The notes beneath the pieces are model-generated. The model was not told the DNA's origin. It saw only the letters and a list, made by a program, of their open reading frames with translations, and ran no database searches. 5,069 nucleotides of DNA, taken from JBDRGC01 sp043818215. GTDB taxonomy: Bacteria; Chloroflexota; Anaerolineae; Anaerolineales; UBA11858. Numbering within the stretch: position 1 is the stretch's first letter; every line of letters starts with the position of its first letter. The stretch is taken from assembly GCA_043818215.1 (NCBI GenBank), contig JBDRGC010000300.1, positions 1-5,069 of the forward strand. The letters are read 5' to 3'. Below are positions 1 to 5,069 of the stretch, piece after piece. The position numbers were made by a program, and so were the translations under genes.

Positions 1-1
1 C

Positions 2-136
2 CTACCAACCTACCAATCTACCAACCTACCAACATACCAATATACCAACCTACAAACCTACCAACCTACTACATACCAATCTACCAATCTACCAACCTAC
101 TAACCTACTAACCTACCAATCTACCAACCTACCAAA
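2..136. repeat. Tandem array of an 8-base CTACCAAC unit (17 copies)
   Basis: Seventeen consecutive units can be read from base 2 to base 136. All are 8 bases long except one 7-base unit (66-72). The consensus is CTACCAAC with variants CTACCAAT, ATACCAAT, ATACCAAC, CTACTAAC and CTACAAAC. The array begins at the window edge, so it probably extends further left. It ends two bases before the AGGAG ribosome binding site (138-142) of the aldolase gene, so it fills the whole visible upstream region. No promoter motif is visible in it. The unit is not a multiple of three and no ORF with family resemblance runs through it, so it looks non-coding. The minus strand carries regularly spaced GG pairs. Confidence 0.95.
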
Positions 137-148
137 CAGGAGATTATT

Positions 149-1024
149 ATGTCTATAGTAAATGCAAAAGAAATTCTTATCGAGGCCGCCGAAGGTAAAT
201 ATGCCGTCGGGGCTTTCAATATCACCAACCTGATCCAAATGGAGGCCGTTGTCGAAACCGCCATAGAAAAGAAAGCCCCACTTATCATACAGGTCTCGGT
301 TACTCCCTCGAAATTTTTGGGGCCTGATGTGTTGGTAGCCATCTACCGCAGTTTAGCCGAGTCTGCCCCGATACCGATATGTTTGCACCTGGATCACAGC
401 ACCAGCATTGAGTTTTGCAAACAATGCGCCGATTCTGGTTACACAAACATCATGATCGATGCATCCAAACAACCCTACGAAGAGAATATCCGCCAAACCA
501 AAGTAATTGTGGATTATTGCCACGCTATCGGCGGCATCTCCGTCGAGGGCGAGTTGGGCACGGTATCGGGCGTGGAAGACCAGATCAAAGTTGCCGAGGA
601 CGAGGCTGCCCTGGCTAACCCTGAGCAGTCTGTGGAATTTGTCGAAAGAACCGGCGTCGACCTTTTTGCCCCCGCCATCGGTACTGCTCACGGAGTCTAC
701 AAAACCAAAAAACCTAAAGTAGACTTCGAGCGTCTGGGACAGATCAATGAGCTGCTCAACGGTAATGGGGTCAAAACACCGCTGGTAGTTCACGGCGGAA
801 CCGGACTTAGCAAAGAGTACGCCGTCAAGCTGGTTGCCATGGGCGGCGCAAAATTCAATGTTTCCACCGAGTTGAAGTACGCTCTCATCGATGCAACCTT
901 CAACTACATCTCGGAAAACCGGGAGCAATACAACCCCGGCAAGATCGATATTGTTGTCAAAGACGCCATCCGCGCGGTTGTTGGCCGCTGGATCGATATT
1001 TTAGGAAGTGCAGGAAAGGCGTAG
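149..1024 (+). CDS. Class II (zinc-dependent) ketose-bisphosphate aldolase, FBP/tagatose-bisphosphate aldolase family
   Basis: This 291-residue protein is a full-length class II aldolase of the FbaA/GatY superfamily, a cytoplasmic TIM barrel that reversibly splits a ketose 1,6-bisphosphate into DHAP and an aldehyde (phosphate). Visible landmarks are GAFN (residues 21-24), LDHS with catalytic Asp82 and zinc ligand His83, SVEGELG (131-137), GTAHG with zinc ligand His181, VVHGGTG with zinc ligand His215, and the phosphate-binding NVSTE segment (237-241). Asp82/His83 fall at the same numbers I recall for GatY, and the length is close to that of short-type enzymes. The segment after IIQVS reads VTPSKFLGPD rather than the GAxKYAG-like stretch common in FBP aldolases, so the substrate may not be fructose bisphosphate. 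The ATG at 149 is preceded by AGGAG (138-142) at 6 bases. It is the first visible gene of a co-directional set of four. The family is certain; the exact sugar is not. Confidence 0.93.
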   Translation: MSIVNAKEILIEAAEGKYAVGAFNITNLIQMEAVVETAIEKKAPLIIQVSVTPSKFLGPDVLVAIYRSLAESAPIPICLHLDHSTSIEFCKQCADSGYTNIMIDASKQPYEENIRQTKVIVDYCHAIGGISVEGELGTVSGVEDQIKVAEDEAALANPEQSVEFVERTGVDLFAPAIGTAHGVYKTKKPKVDFERLGQINELLNGNGVKTPLVVHGGTGLSKEYAVKLVAMGGAKFNVSTELKYALIDATFNYISENREQYNPGKIDIVVKDAIRAVVGRWIDILGSAGKA

Positions 1025-1033
1025 GCAAGGGAT

Positions 1034-1082
1034 CAGGAAGCAGGAAGCAGGAAGCAGGAAGCAGGAAGCAGGAAGCAGGAAA
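1034..1082. repeat. Tandem array of a 7-base CAGGAAG unit
   Basis: Six exact CAGGAAG units run from 1034 to 1075, followed by a partial seventh (CAGGAAA, 1076-1082) that fades into an A-run. The array starts 9 bases after the aldolase stop codon. The perfect identity of the units suggests recent slippage expansion. In RNA the strand would be purine-rich, with repeated AGGAA that weakly resembles a Shine-Dalgarno sequence, but no start codon lies at a suitable distance. Confidence 0.95.
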
Positions 1083-1097
1083 AAAGTACACCTCGGA

Positions 1098-1170
1098 TAC
1101 CCTGTTTACCCTGTTTACCATGTTTATCGTGTTTACCCTAGTACCCTGTTTTCCGTGAATACCTGTTTAC
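1098..1170. repeat. Degenerate tandem array of a 9-base TACCCTGTT unit
   Basis: About eight units follow each other: TACCCTGTT (1098-1106 and 1107-1115), TACCATGTT (1116-1124), TATCGTGTT (1125-1133), a short TACCCTAG (1134-1141), TACCCTGTT (1142-1150), TTCCGTGAA (1151-1159) and TACCTGTTT (1160-1168). The array ends 3 bases before the AAGGAG ribosome binding site of the aminotransferase gene. It differs in unit and period from the adjacent CAGGAAG array, and the two together fill nearly the whole 165-base spacer. No terminator or promoter can be recognised in this spacer. Confidence 0.85.
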
Positions 1171-1173
1171 CAT

Positions 1174-1179
1174 AAGGAG
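1174..1179 (+). promoter_or_regulatory. Ribosome binding site AAGGAG of the aminotransferase gene
   Basis: AAGGAG lies 10 bases before the ATG at 1190 and only 3 bases before an out-of-frame ATG at 1183. The 3-base distance is too short for normal initiation, and the frame opened at 1183 ends after 76 codons with no family resemblance, so this site selects the start at 1190. The surrounding ATAAGGAGAAA (1172-1182) recurs exactly before the phosphatase gene at 2379-2389. Confidence 0.8.
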
Positions 1180-1189
1180 AAAATGCAAC

Positions 1190-2290
1190 ATGAAACCAAT
1201 CGAACAATACTTCGTCCCCTGGATCAAGGGGATCAAAATGTACGTTTCATCCCATATCGAACTGGCCTGGCAGCAGCCAGAACTGCATCGCATGATGTCC
1301 AACGAGAACCCAAACCAACCCTCACCGAAAGTTTTGGAAGCGATCAACAAATACGCCCAAATGTCCAACCGTTATCCAGACCAGGGCTTGGTGCTACGCT
1401 CGAAAATCGCTGAGATCAATGGCCTGGATGGACCGGAGAATGTGATGCTTGGCAACGGCTCCAGCGAAGTCTTCGACAATATCTTCCGCTGCTTCCTCAA
1501 ACCGGGGCAGGAAGTCATCCAGCATACACCCTGCTTTGGCATCTATAAACTGCGCTGCAATATTCTGGGCGGAAAACTAGTTTCTGTGCCAATGCCATAT
1601 AAAAACGAGAACTTGGTGTTCGATCCCGATGCCGTCCTGGATGCTGTCACCGACAAAACCAAGATCATTGTGATTGCGAACCCGAATAACCCCACGGGGA
1701 ACTTTATGTGTACCGAGGATTTTGCCAGGATCGCCGGTTACGGAATCCCCTTCATTGTAGACGAGGCCTATATAGAGTATTCCGGCCTGGGTATGTCGCA
1801 GGTAGAATTGATCAAGAAATATAAAAACGTCATCGTCACTCGCACCCTTTCCAAAGCCTACGGCCTGGCCGGGATACGCTTCGGATACGCGCTGGGGCAC
1901 GAGGATGTCATCGGCCAAATCTCGGCGGCATTGCTGCCCTGGAATGTGGGAACCATCATCATGTGGGCCGCCCTGGCTGCCTTCGAAGACGTTGACGGTT
2001 TGGAAGAGAGGGTGAAAATTAACAACAGCGAGGCTGATTTTATAGAGGAATCACTTAGTGATATTCCTGGTTTTATTATCTTCCACTCCCACGCTAACTA
2101 TATCCTCTTCGACGGAACCGACACCGGCAAGACGGGCAACGATATGGTAGCCTTCGCTCAGGAAAAAGGCTTGATCTTCCGCCCCCAAAACGTCATGTAT
2201 GGGCGCGATGGCTTCTTCCGCCTCACCCTGGGTAGCAAAGAAGAAAACCGCATGGCAGTCGATGCCATCCAGGAGTTCTACACACAATAA
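1190..2290 (+). CDS. PLP-dependent aminotransferase, histidinol-phosphate aminotransferase (HisC)-like
   Basis: This 366-residue protein is a fold-type I (class I/II) aminotransferase closest in motifs to HisC. Visible landmarks are SNENPNQPSP (37-46), LGNGSSEVFD (87-96, cofactor phosphate region), ANPNNPTG (163-170, Asn167), VDEAY (190-194, Asp191 to pair with the pyridine nitrogen), and TLSKAYGLAGIRFG with the Schiff-base Lys222 and Arg230. At the C-terminus, Arg331 and Arg344 are 13 residues apart, the same spacing as Arg322 and Arg335 of E. coli HisC, which hold substrate phosphate and carboxylate groups. This suggests a phosphorylated ketone or amine substrate. A lone hisC copy outside a histidine operon, placed between sugar-phosphate enzymes, argues for a role other than histidine synthesis, but no residue proves it. 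HisC paralogues acting on DHAP, threonine phosphate or amino-sugar intermediates are alternatives. Start chosen by the AAGGAG at 1174-1179. Confidence 0.88.
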   Translation: MKPIEQYFVPWIKGIKMYVSSHIELAWQQPELHRMMSNENPNQPSPKVLEAINKYAQMSNRYPDQGLVLRSKIAEINGLDGPENVMLGNGSSEVFDNIFRCFLKPGQEVIQHTPCFGIYKLRCNILGGKLVSVPMPYKNENLVFDPDAVLDAVTDKTKIIVIANPNNPTGNFMCTEDFARIAGYGIPFIVDEAYIEYSGLGMSQVELIKKYKNVIVTRTLSKAYGLAGIRFGYALGHEDVIGQISAALLPWNVGTIIMWAALAAFEDVDGLEERVKINNSEADFIEESLSDIPGFIIFHSHANYILFDGTDTGKTGNDMVAFAQEKGLIFRPQNVMYGRDGFFRLTLGSKEENRMAVDAIQEFYTQ

Positions 2291-2299
2291 TACAAATCA

Positions 2300-2371
2300 G
2301 GACACGGATTCCACGGATGAACACGGATGAAAAAATCCGTAATATCCGTAAAATCCGTGAAATCCGTGTCC
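2300..2371. repeat. Palindromic ACGGAT/ATCCGT element, copy A
   Basis: This is an imperfect inverted repeat. The left arm (2300-2328) carries ACGGAT at 2304, 2313 and 2323. The right arm carries ATCCGT at 2335, 2344, 2353 and 2362, exactly 9 bases apart. The outer ends GGACACGGATT and AATCCGTGTCC pair perfectly. A long stem forms with a small bulge, or the inner ACGGAT can instead pair with the nearest ATCCGT around a 6-base loop. It begins 9 bases after the aminotransferase stop and ends 9 bases before the phosphatase ribosome binding site (2381-2386). No T-run follows, so it is not a standard intrinsic terminator. The same type of element recurs at 4930-4998. Confidence 0.92.
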
Positions 2372-2394
2372 CCCAGAAATAAGGAGAAACCATC

Positions 2395-3159
2395 ATGCCT
2401 GAAATTAAAGCAGTCTTTTTCGACCAGGATGGCGTCATCATCGACACCGAGCGGGATGGCCACCGGGTCGCTTTCAACCGGACATTCAAGGAGTTCGGTT
2501 ACGATTTCGAGTGGGATGTGGAGTTTTACCACGAGCTGCTGCAAGTAGCGGGCGGCAAGGAGCGCATGAAGCACCACCTGCGCACCAAGGGATTCGGCGT
2601 CGAAATCGAGCCAGAGGATGTTGACGAACATATCAAGAAGATGCACCTGCGCAAGACAGCCATCTTCGTCGAGATGATCGAAAGCGGTGAACTACCCCTG
2701 CGCCCCGGCGTGAAGCGGATGATGCAGGAAGTCAACGACGCGGGGCTGATCCTTGGGGTTTGCACGACCTCCAATGAACGCGCTGCCCAAGCCGTTGCCC
2801 ATGGCGTCCTCAAGGATATTAATTTTGAGTTCGTCCTGGCAGGCGATATTGTCAGCAAAAAGAAGCCCGACCCCGAGATTTATAATCTTGCGCTGGAAAA
2901 GACCGGGCTGAAACCCGAAGAGTGCATCGTCTTCGAAGACTCCCGCAATGGCGTTTTGGCTGCCCACGCCGCCGGGTTGAACATCGTCGCCACCACCAAT
3001 ATCTACACTGCAAGTGAGAACCTTTCTGACGCTGACATCGTCGTCACCTGTCTCGGTGATCCCGACGGCGAAAAGGGTGTGCTGAATCAAGGCGGCGAAG
3101 GCATCGACTACGACGGGGTGTTGCGTCTTGAGCAGTTACTCGATTATTTCTCGAAGTAG
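2395..3159 (+). CDS. HAD-superfamily sugar-phosphate phosphatase, CbbY-like
   Basis: This 254-residue protein is a HAD subfamily IA phosphatase. Motif I is FFDQDG (nucleophile Asp10, acid/base Asp12), motif II is GVCTTSN (Thr124), motif III is the Lys in SKKKPDP (Lys157), and motif IV is FEDSRNG (Glu181, Asp182). An alpha-helical cap lies at about residues 18-90. The cap stretches TERDGHRVAFN (18-28), WDVEFYHELL (40-49) and GGKERM (53-58) closely recall CbbY proteins of photosynthetic bacteria and chloroplasts, which dephosphorylate xylulose-1,5-bisphosphate to xylulose-5-phosphate. The GDP segment near residue 221 also recalls that group. No RuBisCO gene is visible, so the role here is more likely in the ketose phosphate chemistry of its neighbours. 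beta-Phosphoglucomutase and phosphoglycolate phosphatase are family alternatives. AAGGAG (2381-2386) lies 8 bases before the ATG. Confidence 0.88.
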   Translation: MPEIKAVFFDQDGVIIDTERDGHRVAFNRTFKEFGYDFEWDVEFYHELLQVAGGKERMKHHLRTKGFGVEIEPEDVDEHIKKMHLRKTAIFVEMIESGELPLRPGVKRMMQEVNDAGLILGVCTTSNERAAQAVAHGVLKDINFEFVLAGDIVSKKKPDPEIYNLALEKTGLKPEECIVFEDSRNGVLAAHAAGLNIVATTNIYTASENLSDADIVVTCLGDPDGEKGVLNQGGEGIDYDGVLRLEQLLDYFSK

Positions 3160-3189
3160 CGATTAGTTAGCGTTCAGTCCCTTGGTGAA

Positions 3190-3240
3190 ATAGAACGCGG
3201 ACACTTGCACTTGGCGCAGGTACAAGTGTCCGCGTTCTAT
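3190..3240. repeat. Long hairpin with 18 perfect base pairs between phosphatase and kinase genes
   Basis: Bases 3190-3207 and 3223-3240 are exact reverse complements (18 bp). The stem continues inward after one C/A mismatch with five more pairs (3209-3213 with 3217-3221, one of them G-T), leaving a GCG triloop at 3214-3216. The whole structure spans 51 bases. It sits 30 bases after the phosphatase stop. There is no T-run after the right arm (CGAAGCAAC follows), so a classical intrinsic terminator is not supported. It could be a REP- or MITE-like mobile palindrome, or an RNA element that stops or stabilises transcript ends between the third and fourth genes. Confidence 0.9.
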
Positions 3241-3284
3241 CGAAGCAACTTTCAACAGCTGCCTGAATGATTACTTTTATTCCA

Positions 3285-3290
3285 GTGGAG
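3285..3290 (+). promoter_or_regulatory. Ribosome binding site GTGGAG that decides the kinase start
   Basis: GTGGAG lies 6 bases before the ATG at 3297. The in-frame upstream ATG at 3267 has no purine-rich site before it (CAACAGCTGCCTGA), and its ten extra residues precede the point where FGGY kinases normally begin. The start at 3297, giving MAIVSEKYILAIDLG, is therefore preferred. Confidence 0.75.
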
Positions 3291-3296
3291 ATTCGT

Positions 3297-4919
3297 ATGG
3301 CGATTGTTAGCGAAAAATACATCCTGGCGATAGATCTCGGCACAAATGGGCCTAAGGTGGCTCTGGTTACAGTCAACGGCGAAGTGATCGCTCACGAATT
3401 CGAGGAGACGCAGGTTTTCCTCTTCCCCAATGGCGGTGCCGAGCAAGACCCCGGTGAATGGTGGGATGCGATCACTAAAGCAGCGAAGAGGCTGCTCGCC
3501 AAAAACTGGGTTCCGGTGGGCGACATCGTTGCAATCAGCTGCACGAGCCAATGGTCGGGCACAGTGGCTGTCGACCGGGACGGGCATCACTTGATGAACG
3601 CCATCATTTGGATGGACACCCGCGGCGAGCCGTATGTCAACCACATCGCTGGTGGCCTCCTCGAAATCGAGGGCTACGGCATCGGGAAACTGGCAAGATG
3701 GCTGCGGTTGGCCGGTGGCGCTCCGGGACATTCCGGCAAAGACCCGCTAGCCCACATTCTGTATATTCGAAATGTTTTGCCCGAAATATACCAGCAAACA
3801 TACAAATTTCTCGAACCCAAAGATTATCTCAACCTGCGGCTGACGGGGCGTTTCGCCGCATCATACGACTCGATCGCTTTGCACTGGGTGACGGATAACC
3901 GCGATATCGAAAACATTGTCTACGATGGAAAATTGCTAAAAATAACAACGTTGGACGTTAGTAAATTACCGGAGTTGAAGCGCGCTGTGGATGTGCTTGG
4001 CCCGCTCGAACCTGATGTCGCCGCTGAGTTGGGATTGGCCGAAAACGTTCAAGTGGTAATGGGAACTCCGGATCTCCAATCGGCTGCTATTGGTTCTGGC
4101 GCGGTGAGAGACTTCGCCGGCCATCTTTATATCGGCACATCCTCATGGATAACCTGTCATGTCCCCTTCAAGAAGACGGATATTTTCCATAATCTGGCCT
4201 CCCTCCCCTCGGCGATTCCTGGAAGGTATTTTATTGCCAACGAACAAGAGTCTGCTGGTGCCTGTTTGAAGTTCTTGAAAGACAATATCTTGTACCATCA
4301 AGATGAGTTACTGATCGAAGCAGAAGTCCCTGATATTTACAAGGTATTCGATCAGATTGTCGAAAAAACCCCCGCGGGCAGCGGCAAGTTGATCTTTACC
4401 CCCTGGCTCTATGGAGAACGCACTCCAATCGAAGATCATACCATTCGCGGTGGTTTCTACAACATGTCCCTGCAGACCACCCGTGAACACCTTATTCGAG
4501 CGGTATTCGAGGGCGTAGCTTACAACGCGAAGTGGTTATTGAAGTATGTGGAAAAATTCATCGGGCAACGAATGGATGCGCTTAATATCATCGGTGGCGG
4601 GGCCAACTCGGATGTGTGGTGCCAGATTTTCGCTGACGTGCTGAATCGCAGTATCCGGCAAGTGAAAGACCCCATCCAGGCCAATGCGCGCGGCGCGGCT
4701 TTTCTGGCTTCCGTTGCGCTGGGATATTGCACCTTCGACGATATAGCCGAGCGTACTCAAATCGCCAATACCTACGAGCCGAACCCTGCTAATCGCCAGA
4801 TTTATGACGAACTATTCGAAGAATTTTTGGAAATATACAAACGCAACCGCCACATCTATGCCCGGCTGAACAAGGCGAGATTGAGAACACGGTCAGAAAA
4901 TACAAATCACGAAACATAA
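3297..4919 (+). CDS. FGGY-family carbohydrate kinase, xylulokinase-related
   Basis: This 540-residue protein has two actin-like ATPase domains and should transfer phosphate from ATP to a ketose or polyol in the cytoplasm. The first phosphate loop is AIDLGTNGPK (11-20). SCTSQWSG (81-88) and IIWMDTRG (103-110) form the N-terminal sugar site region. GTPDLQ (256-261) carries the likely catalytic base Asp259. YIGTSSW (278-284) and IIGGGANSDVWCQ (431-443) are nucleotide-binding loops, and FEGVAYN (404-410) is the usual C-terminal domain helix. The segment GYGIGKLARWLRLAGGAPGHSGKD (residues 126-149, key feature GGAPGHSG) is an insertion I associate with a little-studied xylulokinase-like subfamily in Actinobacteria and Chloroflexota, and it makes the protein longer than the usual 480-510 residues. 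Typical xylulokinases have GGDNA where this has GTPDLQ, so the substrate may differ. It follows the phosphatase by 137 bases containing a strong hairpin, so co-transcription is likely but not assured. The last dozen residues are polar and look non-conserved. Confidence 0.9.
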   Translation: MAIVSEKYILAIDLGTNGPKVALVTVNGEVIAHEFEETQVFLFPNGGAEQDPGEWWDAITKAAKRLLAKNWVPVGDIVAISCTSQWSGTVAVDRDGHHLMNAIIWMDTRGEPYVNHIAGGLLEIEGYGIGKLARWLRLAGGAPGHSGKDPLAHILYIRNVLPEIYQQTYKFLEPKDYLNLRLTGRFAASYDSIALHWVTDNRDIENIVYDGKLLKITTLDVSKLPELKRAVDVLGPLEPDVAAELGLAENVQVVMGTPDLQSAAIGSGAVRDFAGHLYIGTSSWITCHVPFKKTDIFHNLASLPSAIPGRYFIANEQESAGACLKFLKDNILYHQDELLIEAEVPDIYKVFDQIVEKTPAGSGKLIFTPWLYGERTPIEDHTIRGGFYNMSLQTTREHLIRAVFEGVAYNAKWLLKYVEKFIGQRMDALNIIGGGANSDVWCQIFADVLNRSIRQVKDPIQANARGAAFLASVALGYCTFDDIAERTQIANTYEPNPANRQIYDELFEEFLEIYKRNRHIYARLNKARLRTRSENTNHET

Positions 4920-4929
4920 AAAAAGTCGT

Positions 4930-4998
4930 ACACGGATATCACGGATCAACACGGATTTTTTCTATGTTTTCATCCGTGTTGATCCGTCAAATCCGTGT
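4930..4998. repeat. Palindromic ACGGAT/ATCCGT element, copy B
   Basis: Bases 4930-4956 and 4972-4998 form a 27-position stem with 25 pairs and a 15-base loop (4957-4971). ACGGAT lies at 4932, 4941 and 4951, and ATCCGT at 4972, 4982 and 4991, so spacing is 9 then 10 on the left and 10 then 9 on the right. The left-arm spacing is identical to that of copy A (2304, 2313, 2323). It starts 10 bases after the kinase stop. No T-run follows on the + strand. On the minus strand the run of seven A at 4918-4924 would become a T-run 5 bases beyond the stem, which gives weak support for termination of a gene coming from the right. Confidence 0.92.
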
Positions 4999-5000
4999 CC

Positions 5001-5069
5001 AAAAACCGTTACTTTATGTCCGTTTTGAGGTAGTTGCTCAAAATGTTAGTGGTGCATTGCATCCCCAAG
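5001..5069. other. Right-hand edge, no gene recognised; short inverted repeat
   Basis: No coding region, ribosome binding site with a convincing start, or RNA gene can be seen in the last 69 bases. The only structure is a 7-base inverted repeat, TTTTGAG (5023-5029) and CTCAAAA (5037-5043), with a 7-base loop. It could be a small operator or terminator stem, or chance. The segment may be the upstream or downstream flank of a gene outside the window. Confidence 0.4.

Noticed and set aside
353..928. Long minus-strand open frame of 191 codons inside the aldolase gene
   Set aside because: The plus strand is a complete, motif-verified aldolase. The antisense protein has no recognisable motifs, and the open frame follows from codon bias.
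1034..1082. CAGGAAG repeats as a series of ribosome binding sites
   Set aside because: No start codon lies at a workable distance downstream, and the real site for the next gene is AAGGAG at 1174-1179.
1183..1413. Plus-strand ATG at 1183 opening a 76-codon frame near a good ribosome binding site
   Set aside because: The spacing to AAGGAG is only 3 bases, and the frame overlaps the real aminotransferase gene without any family similarity.
2300..2371. Palindrome as a CRISPR array or intrinsic terminator
   Set aside because: Units are only 6-9 bases with no unique spacers of CRISPR length, and no T-run follows the stem.
2223..2646. Minus-strand reading frames over the ACGGAT palindrome, with repetitive FTDFTDITDF-like and IRGIRV-like peptides
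   Set aside because: The repetitive peptides come directly from translating the 9-base ATCCGT repeats, and the rest is antisense to the phosphatase gene. There is no family resemblance or ribosome binding site.
3190..3240. Hairpin as a classical rho-independent terminator
   Set aside because: The stem is strong but is followed by CGAAGCAAC, not a T-run, so termination is not supported by sequence alone.
3252..3731. Minus-strand open frame of 159 codons over the start of the kinase gene
   Set aside because: It is antisense to conserved FGGY kinase motifs and has no supporting features.

Overview
The window looks like bacterial DNA of moderate GC content, with four genes on the + strand in the same orientation. 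All the spacers between the genes are filled with short repeats. Spacers built from CACGGAT/ATCCGTG arrays and short tandem microrepeats, together with this style of carbohydrate gene cluster, suggest an uncultured Anaerolineae-like member of the Chloroflexota. That assignment is an inference from memory of similar genomes. No rRNA or marker gene is present to confirm it.

Layout: (1) 2-136, 17 tandem copies of an 8-base CTACCAAC unit, running off the left edge. (2) 149-1024, a class II (zinc) ketose-bisphosphate aldolase. (3) 1034-1170, two consecutive microsatellite-like arrays with units of 7 and 9 bases. (4) 1190-2290, a PLP aminotransferase of the histidinol-phosphate aminotransferase (HisC) type. 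(5) 2300-2371, a large imperfect palindrome made of ACGGAT/ATCCGT units. (6) 2395-3159, a HAD phosphatase that resembles CbbY (xylulose-1,5-bisphosphate phosphatase). (7) 3190-3240, a second, unrelated long hairpin with 18 perfect base pairs. (8) 3297-4919, an FGGY sugar kinase related to xylulokinase. (9) 4930-4998, a second ACGGAT palindrome, then about 70 bases with no recognisable gene.

The four enzymes make sense as a sugar-phosphate module. The kinase would phosphorylate a ketose or polyol. The aldolase would split or form a ketose (bis)phosphate and so handle dihydroxyacetone phosphate (DHAP). The phosphatase would remove a phosphate, either productively or as a clean-up step. The HisC-like enzyme keeps the two arginines expected to hold a phosphorylated ketone substrate and could aminate a DHAP-like compound. 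The substrates cannot be read from the sequence, and this gene combination is not one I can name as a described pathway. No promoter, RNA gene, CRISPR array or transposase was recognised.
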